From contig JARKIF010000021.1 in assembly GCA_029378245.1 (NCBI GenBank), positions 1,054,001 through 1,118,000 on the forward strand: DNA of 64,000 bases, read 5' to 3'. The notes beneath the pieces are model-generated. The model made no database searches and was not told where the DNA came from. It was given only the letters and a program-made list of their open reading frames with translations. The DNA comes from Roridomyces roridus (Eukaryota; Basidiomycota; Agaricomycetes; Agaricales; Mycenaceae). Of this stretch, positions 11,201-20,796 are shown one piece after another. The translations under genes and the position numbers were made by a program. Numbering within the stretch: position 1 is the stretch's first letter; each line of letters opens with the position of its first letter.

Positions 11201-12304
11201 GAGTAAACTATGCGTCGCTCATTAGTGAATCCACGAGCGCATGAGGGCGGGATGGGCGGGGCATCGTCTCTAGCTACTGTCTCTTTCAAAGCGCCTTTAG
11301 CGCAAACGAACGAGGGCGGGAAGGGGCTGACAACAGCGTGCATTGGAACGACTACGCTAGCTACTAACTACGAGGGCGACGATGGCGGAGCGTACTTACA
11401 GAGCGGCAGGGCGGGATACGGACTTGGTGGCGTGAGTCAAGGGAAAAAGCTGTGCAATTAGTCAGTTGCACATACAGAAGTAAAGGTGATGGTGGACGCG
11501 ATCACGGCTCGACTCGGCGAGCTGATAATAACACAGCGCCGTGATCACGCCGTGATCGCGTCTACCATCGCTGACACAATAATGATCGCAGGCGGAGTTT
11601 GAAAGTCTTGACCACTTGGTCCTGACTCCCATGTCGGCGTTGGGAGGGGGCGCAGTGGTGGGGCGGGTGTGCATGGGACGACGGGCGGGCAATGTAACTA
11701 CAGTGAATCCACGAGGATTGGCCTTGAAATGAGTGAGAAGACGACAAGGACGACAAAGCAAGTGCTCACAAGCACGACACGACACGCTGGTGGTCGGGAG
11801 CGTAGCCAAAGGACGAGTGGGCAGGGACTCCAGGTAGACAAGCAGCAGGCAGTGGGTTTCAATGAGCAACAAGAACGCGCAGAGCAAGACACTCACTTGA
11901 CAGACGAGACGACGGCAGACAGTGCAATGAGCCACTTGAATACACGACTGAGAAGGAGCGCAAGGACGACAAAGACAGACGGACAAACGTTGGCGGCGTT
12001 GCCAAAGGATATACTGGGCTTGGAATGAGCAACGAAACGAGCGGATAATGAAGAGACACACCAACAAGACGACCCTCGCGTCCCACGGACTACACTGCGT
12101 AGGATGAGCCAAACGAGAACGAGCGGATAACGAAGAGACTCACCAACAAGAAGACCGTCGGACTACACTGCGTACGGTGAGCTGGGTAGACATTCAAGTA
12201 CGCGACATACTCTGGTGTGGGCCACGACCTGGCAGAGGAAGACAACATGGTGGAAGAGAAGAAGGGCAAGGAAAACCGGCCCACCGACCTTTTAAAGGGA
12301 CAAC
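11201..12304. other. Intergenic region between the divergent KOW and accessory genes of A
   Basis: Apart from the block and hairpin at 11488-11640 I see no gene. A segment of about 75-80 bp is tandemly duplicated at 12022-12100 and 12101-12176, sharing GAGCGGATAA and GGACTACACTGCGTA. Several ACGAGGGCG motifs lie at 11240-11400. The region must contain both promoters. Confidence 0.5.
11488..11640 (-). other. Conserved block plus strong hairpin (element A copy)
   Basis: On the minus strand a block starting GCCGACATGGGAGTCAGGAC (to about 11591) is nearly the same as 20327-20375 in element B. About 20 nt further lies a hairpin (11488-11569) with arms of 21 nt, GATGGTGGACGCGATCACGG at the outer side, pairing at 20 of 21 positions around a 40-nt loop. 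In B the hairpin follows the block at the same distance but with different stem bases. A 1-nt indel in the block argues against constraint as a protein. A structured RNA or DNA element is more likely. Confidence 0.6.
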
Positions 12305-12360
12305 GACGAACAATGGCAACGCAGTCGTGTGCGCGTGACGCTGCCGAAGAACAATTGGAC
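12305..12360 (+). promoter_or_regulatory. CGAACAAT motifs upstream of the element A accessory gene
   Basis: GACGAACAATGGCAAC (12305-12320) and GAAGAACAATTGGAC (12346-12360) lie about 170-225 bp upstream of the ATG at 12531. They match the motif before the other genes of A and B. Confidence 0.5.
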
Positions 12361-12530
12361 AAGGTTGAGCCACTGGAGGACAATAACCTGCGCGCGTGCG
12401 CAAAAACCCAATATGGCAAGTCTTCATTATGCGCGTCTCGCTCTCGCTTATTCTAACGCGCTTGCTCAGCTTGATAGATAATTTTTCTGTATACTCTTCT
12501 TTCGAATCCACCTACTTTCCAATCTACCCC

Positions 12531-15500
12531 ATGCATACACGTTCAAAGAACCGTGGCGAGGCCGAGGCTGCTGCCCCCGACCCTGACCCTGTCCCCGAGC
12601 CTCAGCCCTCCAAGCCTAAGCCCAAGCCCAAGCCCAAGCCCAAACCCGCGCCCGCCCAACCCAAGACGACGCCGGCTGCAAAGAAAGCCAATGCGAAAAA
12701 AGCAAAGCCGAAGAAGAAATCTGGCGGGGTGCGTACTTGGCATATTCTCGCAGCAACAGCGGCTGAATGCTCATTTAGAAGGCTAAGGTTATAACACCCC
12801 TGACCGACGACGACGAAAATCAAGACATCATTGAGCCCATCCCCACTGCCCCCAACGTGGAGGCCACCAACGACGAGGAAGTCCCGAATCCCGATGAAGA
12901 ACCCATTGCTCCTCATCACGAAGATTTGGGTCTTGATGTCAATGGCGATGTCGTTATGCAGGACGTGCCCGCGCCGCAGGTAAGACACTCTTTCGACTTT
13001 TACTGGCTGGTGCTAACCATAATACAGATCGAAATCCCTACCAGTGCTCTCACAACTACCCCTTCCCCTGCCGCACCCACTGCTCATCCCAAAGACCATG
13101 CCACTGACGAGAAACTCGTATTCCACCAGCCTGAGTTGGACGCACAGGTTTCCCCACCCCTTCTCGAGGATTTCATGCTCCTTGGGCGGCGCTCGCGCTC
13201 GTGTACCCCACTGTTCCTCGACGACGAGGAGGATCATCTTCCTCTTCCCCAGCAATCACACGACGAAGATGTCCTGATGCGAGACGACCAGGAGGACTTG
13301 CAGCCGCTTTTCGGGGGTGAGGAGGAGGAGGAGGAGGAGGATCACACCCCTGACGCCCTCCCCAACTCGCAGAACGACCTCGACGAGGAGGAGGATCATC
13401 TTCCTCTTCCACAGCAATCACACGACCAAGAGGACTTGCAGCCGCCTTTCGGGGGTGATGAGGAGGAGGAGGAGGAGGATTACACCCCCGACGCCCTCGC
13501 GAACTTGCAGAAGGAGCCACAGTCTCCATCTCTAGCCGTGGCGCCCCTTCCCAAACTTGACCTTACCACGCTTCGCTTCTTCGGCAGCGGAAGGCGCGTC
13601 CAGTTTCCTGGCGCGTCCATTTTCAAGCCTACTCCTCGACCCGCCTCCACCGTGGCACCTGTCTCTGCTGAGCATGATTCGGGTGACGACGGACGCATGG
13701 ACGACTACGAGGAAGCAACAAAGATGGAGCAGATGGAATTTGACAGAAAACGACGTATTGACCCGCACCTCACGACTCAGGAGGAAAAGGATGGGATGGA
13801 CGAGGAGGAGTTTGAGCAGGAGGCGCGTCAAGATTTCGAGCTGAAGGGTGCGAAAGGCAAGCACCCGGAGAGTGATGGGGCGGACGAGGAAGAACAGGAA
13901 GAGCCGATCGCGCAGGACCAGGATGAGCTTGATGAGGATGAGCAGGACGGTGAAGAAGGCGATGCGCGTCACAAGTCGGGGCCGATCAACAAGGCGGCGC
14001 TCGCGAGGATCGAGACCTTGAGGTCGGAGGTCAGAGATCGTGTCAAAGCAATCGCACAGGAATGCGGTAAAGCCCCTGAGACCATCCACAAGCTTCTGTT
14101 TAATGTCACGGCCAAACCCCGAGCGCTGGGCGCGTGGAACGCGTGGCAGCGTTGGGCTGCTGCCCCGGACGGCGGTGATTTGCAGTTCGGTACGTGTTTG
14201 TCTCCCGCATCTGGCGCGTCATATTTAACTTGTAATGATATAGCTGACAACGCGGAAGCTCGCCAGAAGTTTGAAGACGATGTAGAGGCTGCCGGTCTCG
14301 CCCGCGAGGATGCCAGCAACAGCGCCCTCGTGTTTGAGAAGATGCCGTGGCTGCTCAAGTGGAACAAGGACTTTAACGCCGCGCTCATTGACGAGCGCCA
14401 GCATCAAAAGTCTCACCGCCGCACGGTGGAATTCTTTTCAAAGGAGTTGGGCATCCTTGTACGTCCTTCCATCTTCAAGTGTCCCATTCACTGATCAAGA
14501 CGCGGTGATTTAGAGCCAGCGGGCTTGGGACGAGGCTCGTCTCAATGTCGTGGGTCATGTCATCTCCACCCAAGGCGACAGCAGATCCTTCGGGGCAAGC
14601 CCTTTAGCCATACAACTCAAGCTGCAAGAACCAGCCAAGGCCAAGCGCGCGACCCAGGATCTGGAAACCAAATTTCGGTATGTCGCCTTTTTAGCTAACC
14701 GAATATGCGGCTAATGCTAGCACTCAGCATGGCCGAAATGAAGGCTGAAGAGCAGAACGAAATCGACATGGCCAAGACCCACTACCGCACCCAGCTGAAG
14801 TTTCCGAGCCTCCTTGACCTCAAGGGCGATAAACTGCGGGATGCAGGGCGGATGTTTGTGAAGAATGGATTGCTCGTGGATTCCCGTGAGTACTGCTTGA
14901 TCAACTAGACACGTCTACCTCACACTCCGACTCGTAGTGATGATTCAGATTGAGCGCGGCGAGATCTTACTAGACCAGGCGCTCGAACTGACTGGGAAGA
15001 CGATGGCCTGGGGCAAGTGGGCGGACTACGCATATCAAAACCAGTTCACCATGATCCACTACGACGACGTCTTGGCGCAGAAGGGCAAGTTTCCAAAGCA
15101 GGGCTTCGCGCCTGCCTTCTCCCCGCAGGACCTGGAACGCATCTTGCCCGCGATGGAGGCGAGGCACGGGGTGGCGGAGATGAAGGCGCACAACACCTCG
15201 GGCGAGGACGACTCTGACCAGGACGACTCTGACCATGACCAGTCCCACGCGTCCGATGAGGAGGATGGCTCCGACGCGGAGAGCGGAGGGAACGTCAAGA
15301 AGCCAAAGCAGTCCAAGCGCGTGTCTATCGACCCTGATGACGCGTTGCGGATAGTCTCTTGGAGCGACGGTAGGTGCTACATTGCATGTAATCGGACTGC
15401 TGTACTGACCATCCGTCAAGATGAAAAGAACCTACCGCTGGATCGCCAAGCTCGCGTTCCACTCGTCACCACCCACCGTGGGACGGTCCTCGTCCGAGTC

Positions 15501-15947
15501 GGAGATTCCAAGAAGTGGCTGGACGCGAAAAAGAAGCAACTGGAGAAAGAACAGAAAGCGGCGGACAAGGCAGCCAAGAAGGCGGCTAAAACCTCCCGTC
15601 CTAAGCGCCAGCGGTCCATGTCGCCGGACACCTCTCGCAAGCGCAGCCGGTCGAAGGAGGGAGAGCAGGACGAGGAGGAGGGAGAGCAGGACGACGACGA
15701 GGAGGAGGAGGAGGAGGAGGAGCCGCAGACGGAGTACACGTTCTGCTTCGTCTATGCGAACGGCAAGCGGAGTCGCTCGTTCAAGGGCACGCTCCACCGG
15801 GGTGATCACCGCGCTCGGGAAAGCGCAATGCGCAGCGCGTTGCGGGCGTGGACAGGTGAGAAGTGGTCGAGAGTCTCGCTGGACTGTGCTCTTGGAGTCG
15901 CGCAGAAACACTTTGAAGTATACAAAGACGCCAAGAGGGCATTGTAG
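12531..15947 (+). CDS. Charged accessory protein of element A, unknown function
   Basis: The ATG at 12531 follows a pyrimidine-rich leader. The N-terminus has a (KP)n run and a basic AKKANAKKAKPKKK patch. Intron-separated acidic segments follow, including two near-copies of a DDEEDHLPLPQQSHD block (about 13220-13480). The middle part has a helical VRDRVKAIAQECGKAPETI segment leading to LGAWNAWQRWAAAP. Later exons carry MAWGKWADYAYQNQFTMIHY near 15000, a basic RPKRQRSMSPDTSRKRSRS patch, a poly-Glu run and a compact C-terminal domain ending CALGVAQKHFEVYKDAKRAL. The layout resembles, loosely, the accessory genes at 51700 and 58977 (helical segment, then an NA-x-W/V motif, then a Trp/Gly segment, then a charged tail). 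I know related repeated hypothetical proteins in mushrooms but no function. A nuclear, DNA-associated role is a guess from composition. Confidence 0.72.
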
Positions 15948-16089
15948 GAGTTGTATACTACATGACCAACTTGTACTTGGTTCCCTTGAGCTTCCTATTG
16001 CATTACTTTACTCTCCTCCGATTGCTTTTCGACTTGAGTCTAGTTTCTTCAGCATTCGTGCCACCCGGACATGTGTCCCGAAATGGTCA

Positions 16090-16364
16090 ATAATTCCACG
16101 GACAATAATGTAAGTAAAAGGCAAGGGTAAGTGAATTGATGGCGCGCGTCGGTTAAGTGTCCCCAAATGGTCAATAATTCGACGGGCAAATGTAAAAGGC
16201 AAGCAAATTGATGGCGCGCGTCGGGTAATTGAACGAACAATTGGCCATAATGGAAAAGGCAAACAAATTGATGGCGCGCGTCGGGTATTTTGACGAACAA
16301 TTGGCCATGAAGGTGCACAGCGGTTCATTCGGAGGACAATGATCCTCGAAGTTGGGTATAAAAG
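16090..16364 (+). promoter_or_regulatory. Promoter of the element A Cys-rich gene: tandem repeats, CGAACAAT motifs, TATA box
   Basis: About three degenerate 60-70 bp repeats share AAATTGATGGCGCGCGTCGG. Two end in GAACGAACAATTGGCC (16231-16246) and TGACGAACAATTGGCC (16291-16306). A TATAAAAG box at 16357-16364 lies about 50 bp before the ATG. The element B copy has the same order: motifs, then TATAAAAA, then the ATG. Confidence 0.65.
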
Positions 16365-16412
16365 GAGAGGATTCGCCAGCTGCTGCATCAACCACCCACT
16401 ATATTCACCACT

Positions 16413-17341
16413 ATGTTTAACCGACTCCCAGCCCGCTACTTGTACGACCTCGGCGCGACTCGACGCTCCGATGACCCTCACGTCCCCGCCACCGCCATTC
16501 TCCTCACTTCCGCGCAGGTGAAGGAGCAGGCAGGCCACCACAACACCCTGGACTGCCTCGAGTGTTGCCATCCCGTTGGCACGTTCGGCTGGGGTTGCTA
16601 CGAGTGGGACCTTGCCAACCCGTCCAGGCTCCGGCCCTCTCACTACGTGTGCTCCGGCTGTTTTGTCTGGAGCTACAACAATCCGGGCCGCAACGGGACT
16701 GACCCCCGCCCTGAGGTGTGTGTCTATATCAGTGCTACCCCTATTGCTCACTGATTTTTTTCTCTCGCTCAGTGTACTTGCCCTCGCCTAGCTTTGGTCG
16801 GTCCCAAGTGTCCCACCGACTGCGCGCTGCACAACGGTGAGCCAGAATCCATTCTAAACTCCTCATCGTCTCATTCCCATTGTTGTATCAGTGCCACACA
16901 TTATCCAATGCGACACTGTCGTTGAACGCAAGCTCGATTACGGCGACACTTTCTACATTCTCCGCGGGCGTCTTGAGGACACGCACGATGCACTCGAAAG
17001 TCTCGAGGTCGAGTTCGGCACCACCAAGTGGAAGGCAGCTCGCGACGCCCATAACGCCATTTACGAGGAGTTCGGGCGATTCCACAACACCCCTCACCAT
17101 CTCTACACGCTCCGTACGTCTCTTACTCAGTTGTCTTCTATGTTTGACGCTTCTTCCAGCCAAAGAATTTCGCAAGGCTCCGCGCGCGCCCAAGGTTGAC
17201 ATGGGTAAGTCTCATTGTTGAATCCGTGCTTCCCGCTGTTTAACTTTGCTCTCAGAGAAGCGGCGCTTCTTCGCTCCCAAGGAGAAACCCTTCGAGTACC
17301 CGGAGGATGAATTCTACATTGATACTGGTTCTTCAGTCTGA
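16413..17341 (+). CDS. Small Cys-rich, possibly zinc-binding protein of element A
   Basis: Five exons can be read from the ATG at 16413 to the TGA at 17339-17341. The protein starts MFNRLPARYLYDLGATRR and has a conserved VPATAILLT segment. Cysteines follow in pairs: LDCLECCHP, YVCSGCF, then CTCPRLAL and GPKCPTDCALHN. They are spaced like ligands of one or two zinc sites. A helical region (ESLEVEFGTTKWKAA) and HHLYTL come before two short basic exons and a C-terminal YPEDEFYIDTG. The element B homologue (30534-31406) keeps every one of these Cys positions except the double Cys after CLEC. The coupling to KDZ elements suggests a role in transposition or its regulation, but no function is known to me. 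Confidence 0.75.
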
Positions 17342-17402
17342 TGTCGTCTACTACCTGTATTATATCTTTGTTTGAAACCGTTTTTGAACTTGAAGTTGAA
17401 TT

Positions 17403-19008
17403 GTGAGAGACTTTCCTATTTGGGTCGATAGCGGTTGTTATGGTCTTGATGTTTGGCTGCACAGCATGCTAAAATGGGTAAGTCCGTCAGCACAGCAAAC
17501 TAGAATAGACTCAATGGTTCGGTGTTTCTCGGTGGTATAGATAGAATGAACAGTGAGTGAGTTAGAACCAGTCGTATACTTAACGAGGAGGGAGAGAGAG
17601 AGAGAAAAACGAAACACGGACGTACCCGTCATCTGCAAGTGGAATGGAACGGATGCATCCGCCATTCAAGACTACCTAGACGGACGCATCCGTTCTCGTC
17701 TTGCCTTGGACGGACGCATCCGTCCAAGCGGTCTTTTTAATTCTCTGACAACGGATGCATCCGTCCTTCTCGTACAACAACACGGATGCCTCCGTCCCAG
17801 GGTACCACTCAACGGATGCATCCGTTGAGATTTTGACCTTCAACGGATGCATCCGTCCCTCGGCCGGTGTTCAACGGTTGCATCCGCCATCGAAATCTTG
17901 TGAAGCGGCGGATGCATCCGTCAACAATCTGTAGGATGGGACGGAAGGGTCCGTCGACGTTTTTCTGAACATGGCGGGTGCGTCCGTCCCATTTCTTGGA
18001 CCAAGACGGACCAGTCCGTCTTCATTTGTTTGAATGGGGCGGGAGCATCCGCCTCCATGTGTTTGATGGAGACGGATGACTCCGTCTGCATTTGCTCGAC
18101 TGGGACAGATGGGTCCGTGAACACGATTTCAACCTTGGCGGGTGCCTCCGCCTGTATCTTGTTGACCGAGACAGACGAGTCCGTCAACGTCGTCTCAAGC
18201 CAGGCGGGCTCATCCGCCTGAACTTCTTGCCGCGAGGCGGGATCATCCGTGTAAGGAAGTAGGCCCGTTATAGCGGTACCGTTGTTGTGTTACAAAGTGC
18301 ACGTGTATGTAGTAGAGTAGTAGTATGTATATAGATTGTCCCTTCGTCTAGTTCGAGTGTGAGCGTAGCTGCGTATCCTTGGCGTGTTTTTTTTTTTACG
18401 CACATGTACTTTATTTACTTGAATATATTGCCAACCATTCCAATGGATGCCGTAGTGAGACCACGCCGAAAGCGGTGAATTTATTGAGCACCGCTATACC
18501 AGTTGGACAGTTTTAGAATTCAGCCATCCATACCCAGAAAACCCTAGAAACCATCCATACCCCAAAAGCATGCTATACAGTTGGATTGTTGAATTCAGCC
18601 ATCCATACCCCAGAAGCGCGCTAAACAGCACGCTTTCCAGCCAATTCTGCCCTCAAAACACCATTTTTCTCTCCCGCGCTACGCACGGGGCTTGAACATA
18701 CCCACGCGCTCAAACGGCATCCCAGGGGACCCAATACCCCACCAAAAACCAATTCTTTTCGCACCGCGCTGCGCGCGGCAGGGCAGGCGGATGCATCCGT
18801 CCACTGACCAGCCAGAACAGCTGGATGCATCCGCCTGGGTATCCCAGAGAAGCCCCGGATGCATCCGCCAAGGTCGCCAGAAAGGTGGGCGGATGCATCC
18901 GCCACGGATGGCCACGGTTGAGTTTGGTGGTCCCGAGGGCCCTTTGGGGGAGTCTTTCAAGGGAGCATAGACTCCCTAATATGGGGTCTATATATGTCTG
19001 CCTGAAGT
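17403..19008 (-). repeat. Right terminal inverted repeat of element A (about 1.6 kb)
   Basis: Inverted copy of 885-2491. It begins 61 bp after the stop codon of the Cys-rich gene and ends in CCTGAAGTG before the target duplication. The mirrored palindrome arrays lie at about 17617-18248 and 18788-18899. Confidence 0.93.
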
Positions 19009-19015
19009 GTATTGA
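19009..19015. repeat. Right target-site duplication of element A (TATTGAG)
   Basis: Direct copy of 878-884, directly after the terminal GAAGTG of element A. It is followed by TCTCC, the continuation of the pre-insertion locus. Confidence 0.85.
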
Positions 19016-19100
19016 GTCTCCTCCGTCCCCGGGTTTGTGAGGCCATGGGTTCGAGTCTCAGCACATGCACAATTTCCCTTTATGTTTAAATTGCTTTTAC
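19016..19100 (+). other. tRNA-like B-box half (possible SINE) split by element A
   Basis: GGTTCGAGTCT at 19048-19058 matches a Pol III B box. With element A removed, A box and B box are separated by about 35 nt, as in a tRNA. The expected acceptor stem does not pair, so a tRNA-derived SINE or degenerate tRNA gene is more likely than a working tRNA. The downstream T-rich stretch could be the SINE body. Confidence 0.4.
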
Positions 19101-19389
19101 ATTGCTTTTTGCGCAGTCTTTCGCTTGGTGGCCATTTTTTACACACTCCCTATGATTCGGTTCGCTCCAAGTCTGTTTGATGCACCCGTTCAGGTTCAAT
19201 ACAGGAATTGGCTGTAGTGGTGTTTATTGATGTTTATGTGCTTACTATTTTATTCGGAACAGTGTTTTTGATTTTTATCACTGACCCGAGAAATGTCGTT
19301 CGGTGGTTGACCCAAACAGGAAGCCATCAGCACAGCTGCATTGGTCGCCGAGGTGCCGGTGGTGGTGGGAATCACTGAGGCAAGCCGCT

Positions 19390-19505
19390 GGTACACCAGT
19401 GGTGTGCCGGTTGGGTGCGCATTATAATATGCACCACCCACGGCAATGCAAGGTGCGCATTATAACGTGCACCTGTGGGCGGACCGGTGCACTTTATAAT
19501 GCCAC
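19390..19505. repeat. Palindrome cluster GGTGCGCATTATAA-type, 25-38 bp spacing
   Basis: GGTGCGCATTATAATATGC (19414-19435, full site ends CACC), a close copy at 19452-19473 and a partial one at 19486-19505 lie about 38 and 33 bp apart. A related GGTACACC...GGTGTGCC site is at 19390-19408. It may mark the left subterminal region of element B. No matching right copy was found. Confidence 0.5.
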
Positions 19506-19544
19506 TACTGGCAGTGGTGGTCTCAGGTGGTTAAAAGGCGCGCA

Positions 19545-20070
19545 GGCCAGAAATCCAGTCTTCTTTCGACCGTCTCATCCCATCCAGCCTTGGATGTCGC
19601 GCCCTGAGTATGAGGGTCAGTAATTGGCTTCTCAGCGTCATCCCTCAAACTCACCCTCCCTAGCCAGTCTTCTCTCGCCCGTCTCATCCCATCCAGCCTT
19701 GGACGTCGCGCCCTGAGTCAGTAATTGGCTTGTCGCCGTCGTCCCTCAAACTCATCCTCCCTAGCCCCCCTGCCTCTCTTTCGTCCCTTGGCACTGGATT
19801 CAGCACGCGTGCCTGCGCCCCGACGCCTGCCTGGCCCAAGCGCTGTGGATTGAGGTCAGTGATTCAATCGTCGTCTTCACGCTGGGGACTTACTCTTTTC
19901 ATCCAGCCTTGGACGTTTGTCATTAGCAGTATGTCCTCCTCTCTCGTCCCTTGCCACTGGATTCAGCGCGCGCGCCTGCGCCCCGATGCCTGCCTGGCCC
20001 AAGCTCTGTGGATTGAGGTCAGTGATTCAGTCGTCTTGACCGCTGGGGACTTACTCTTCCCATCCTTGCC
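19545..20070 (+). repeat. Two local tandem duplications upstream of element B genes
   Basis: A segment of about 110-120 bp containing CTCATCCCATCCAGCCTTGG recurs at about 19555 and 19670. A second, of about 120 bp, containing CACTGGATTCAGC and CTGTGGATTGAGGTCAGTGA recurs at about 19785 and 19957. No gene was seen in 19100-20280. Confidence 0.65.
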
Positions 20071-20326
20071 TTCTCCTTAGTCGTATGTCCTCCTTGCAGC
20101 CCGCCGCGTACGCCTTGATTTCAGATCTGTGGCGCCCGACAACTGGTCTCGGCGTCGTCGGTGGTGCGTGTCGTCTCATAAGGTCCTTTTCTTCTTCTTT
20201 GTTGCTCGTTCTGCTCTCACATTGCTCCAGTGCTCCAGTGCTCTTTGTCCTACGTATTCCTATTGTGGCCCTCCATCTCTATCTCCCATGGCCCTTCCGC
20301 CCCGCCCGACTCCAGCCAGCGGTGAC

Positions 20327-20470
20327 GCCGACATGGGAGTCAAGACGAAGTGGCCGAAGGCTTTCAAACTCCGCCAGCCACCTGACTTGTAGGCAGGTGA
20401 CGTCGCTGATCTTCGGCGGTCGAGCCGTCGATGTGATCAATCAACGGCTCGAGTCCCGAAGATCAGTGAC
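20327..20470 (+). other. Conserved block plus strong hairpin (element B copy)
   Basis: GCCGACATGGGAGTCAAGAC starts a block of about 45 nt shared with element A (minus strand, 11591-11640). The hairpin at 20402-20470 pairs GTCGCTGATCTTCGG with CCGAAGATCAGTGAC, and then TCGAGCCGT with ACGGCTCGA inside a small internal loop. Stem sequence differs from A, but position and shape agree. It lies about 330 bp upstream of the KOW gene of B. Confidence 0.6.
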
Positions 20471-20796
20471 GGCAGCTTGCACTTGTTGATACTGTATAGT
20501 GTACAGCCACCTTTTTCGGCTTGACTCATACCTCCACGATCCCGCCCCAGTCGGTCCCTCCTGTGAGTATGCCCGCCCTCCGTCGTCGTAGTCAGTAGCG
20601 TAGTAATCTTAATGAATTCTCTTCGACGCCTGACGCGTCTCCCCTCCGTTTACGCCCAAGGCGCTGTGAAAAACAACGGAAAAAAAGATATGACGGCTAT
20701 ACTTGGCGCCGCCCGACAGACACAGTCGGCAGTCGGCATTCTCGATACGAGCGTATCACTGACGAGCTCCTAGTACCCTCTTGCCTGCTCTGCCCC

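Larger units (their letters stand above)
885..19008. mobile_element. Element A: complete 18.1-kb KDZ-family DNA transposon
   Basis: The ends are CACTTCAGGCAGACATATA and its reverse complement. Outside them the 7-mer TATTGAG stands on both sides (878-884 and 19009-19015), as a direct target-site duplication. An eighth matching base is ambiguous. The TIRs are about 1.6 kb and differ at only a few positions, so the insertion is recent. Inside are four genes: KDZ transposase (-), KOW-repeat protein (-), acidic accessory protein (+) and Cys-rich protein (+). No frameshift was noticed in the transposase. It may therefore be autonomous. Joining the flanks gives a plausible empty site that reads through a tRNA-like sequence. 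Confidence 0.92.

Noticed and set aside
14040..14260. HMG-box assignment for the accessory protein (LGAWNAWQRW segment)
   Set aside because: A faint resemblance around one Trp motif is not enough. The other core positions of an HMG box are not evident, and the paralogues in C and D do not support it.
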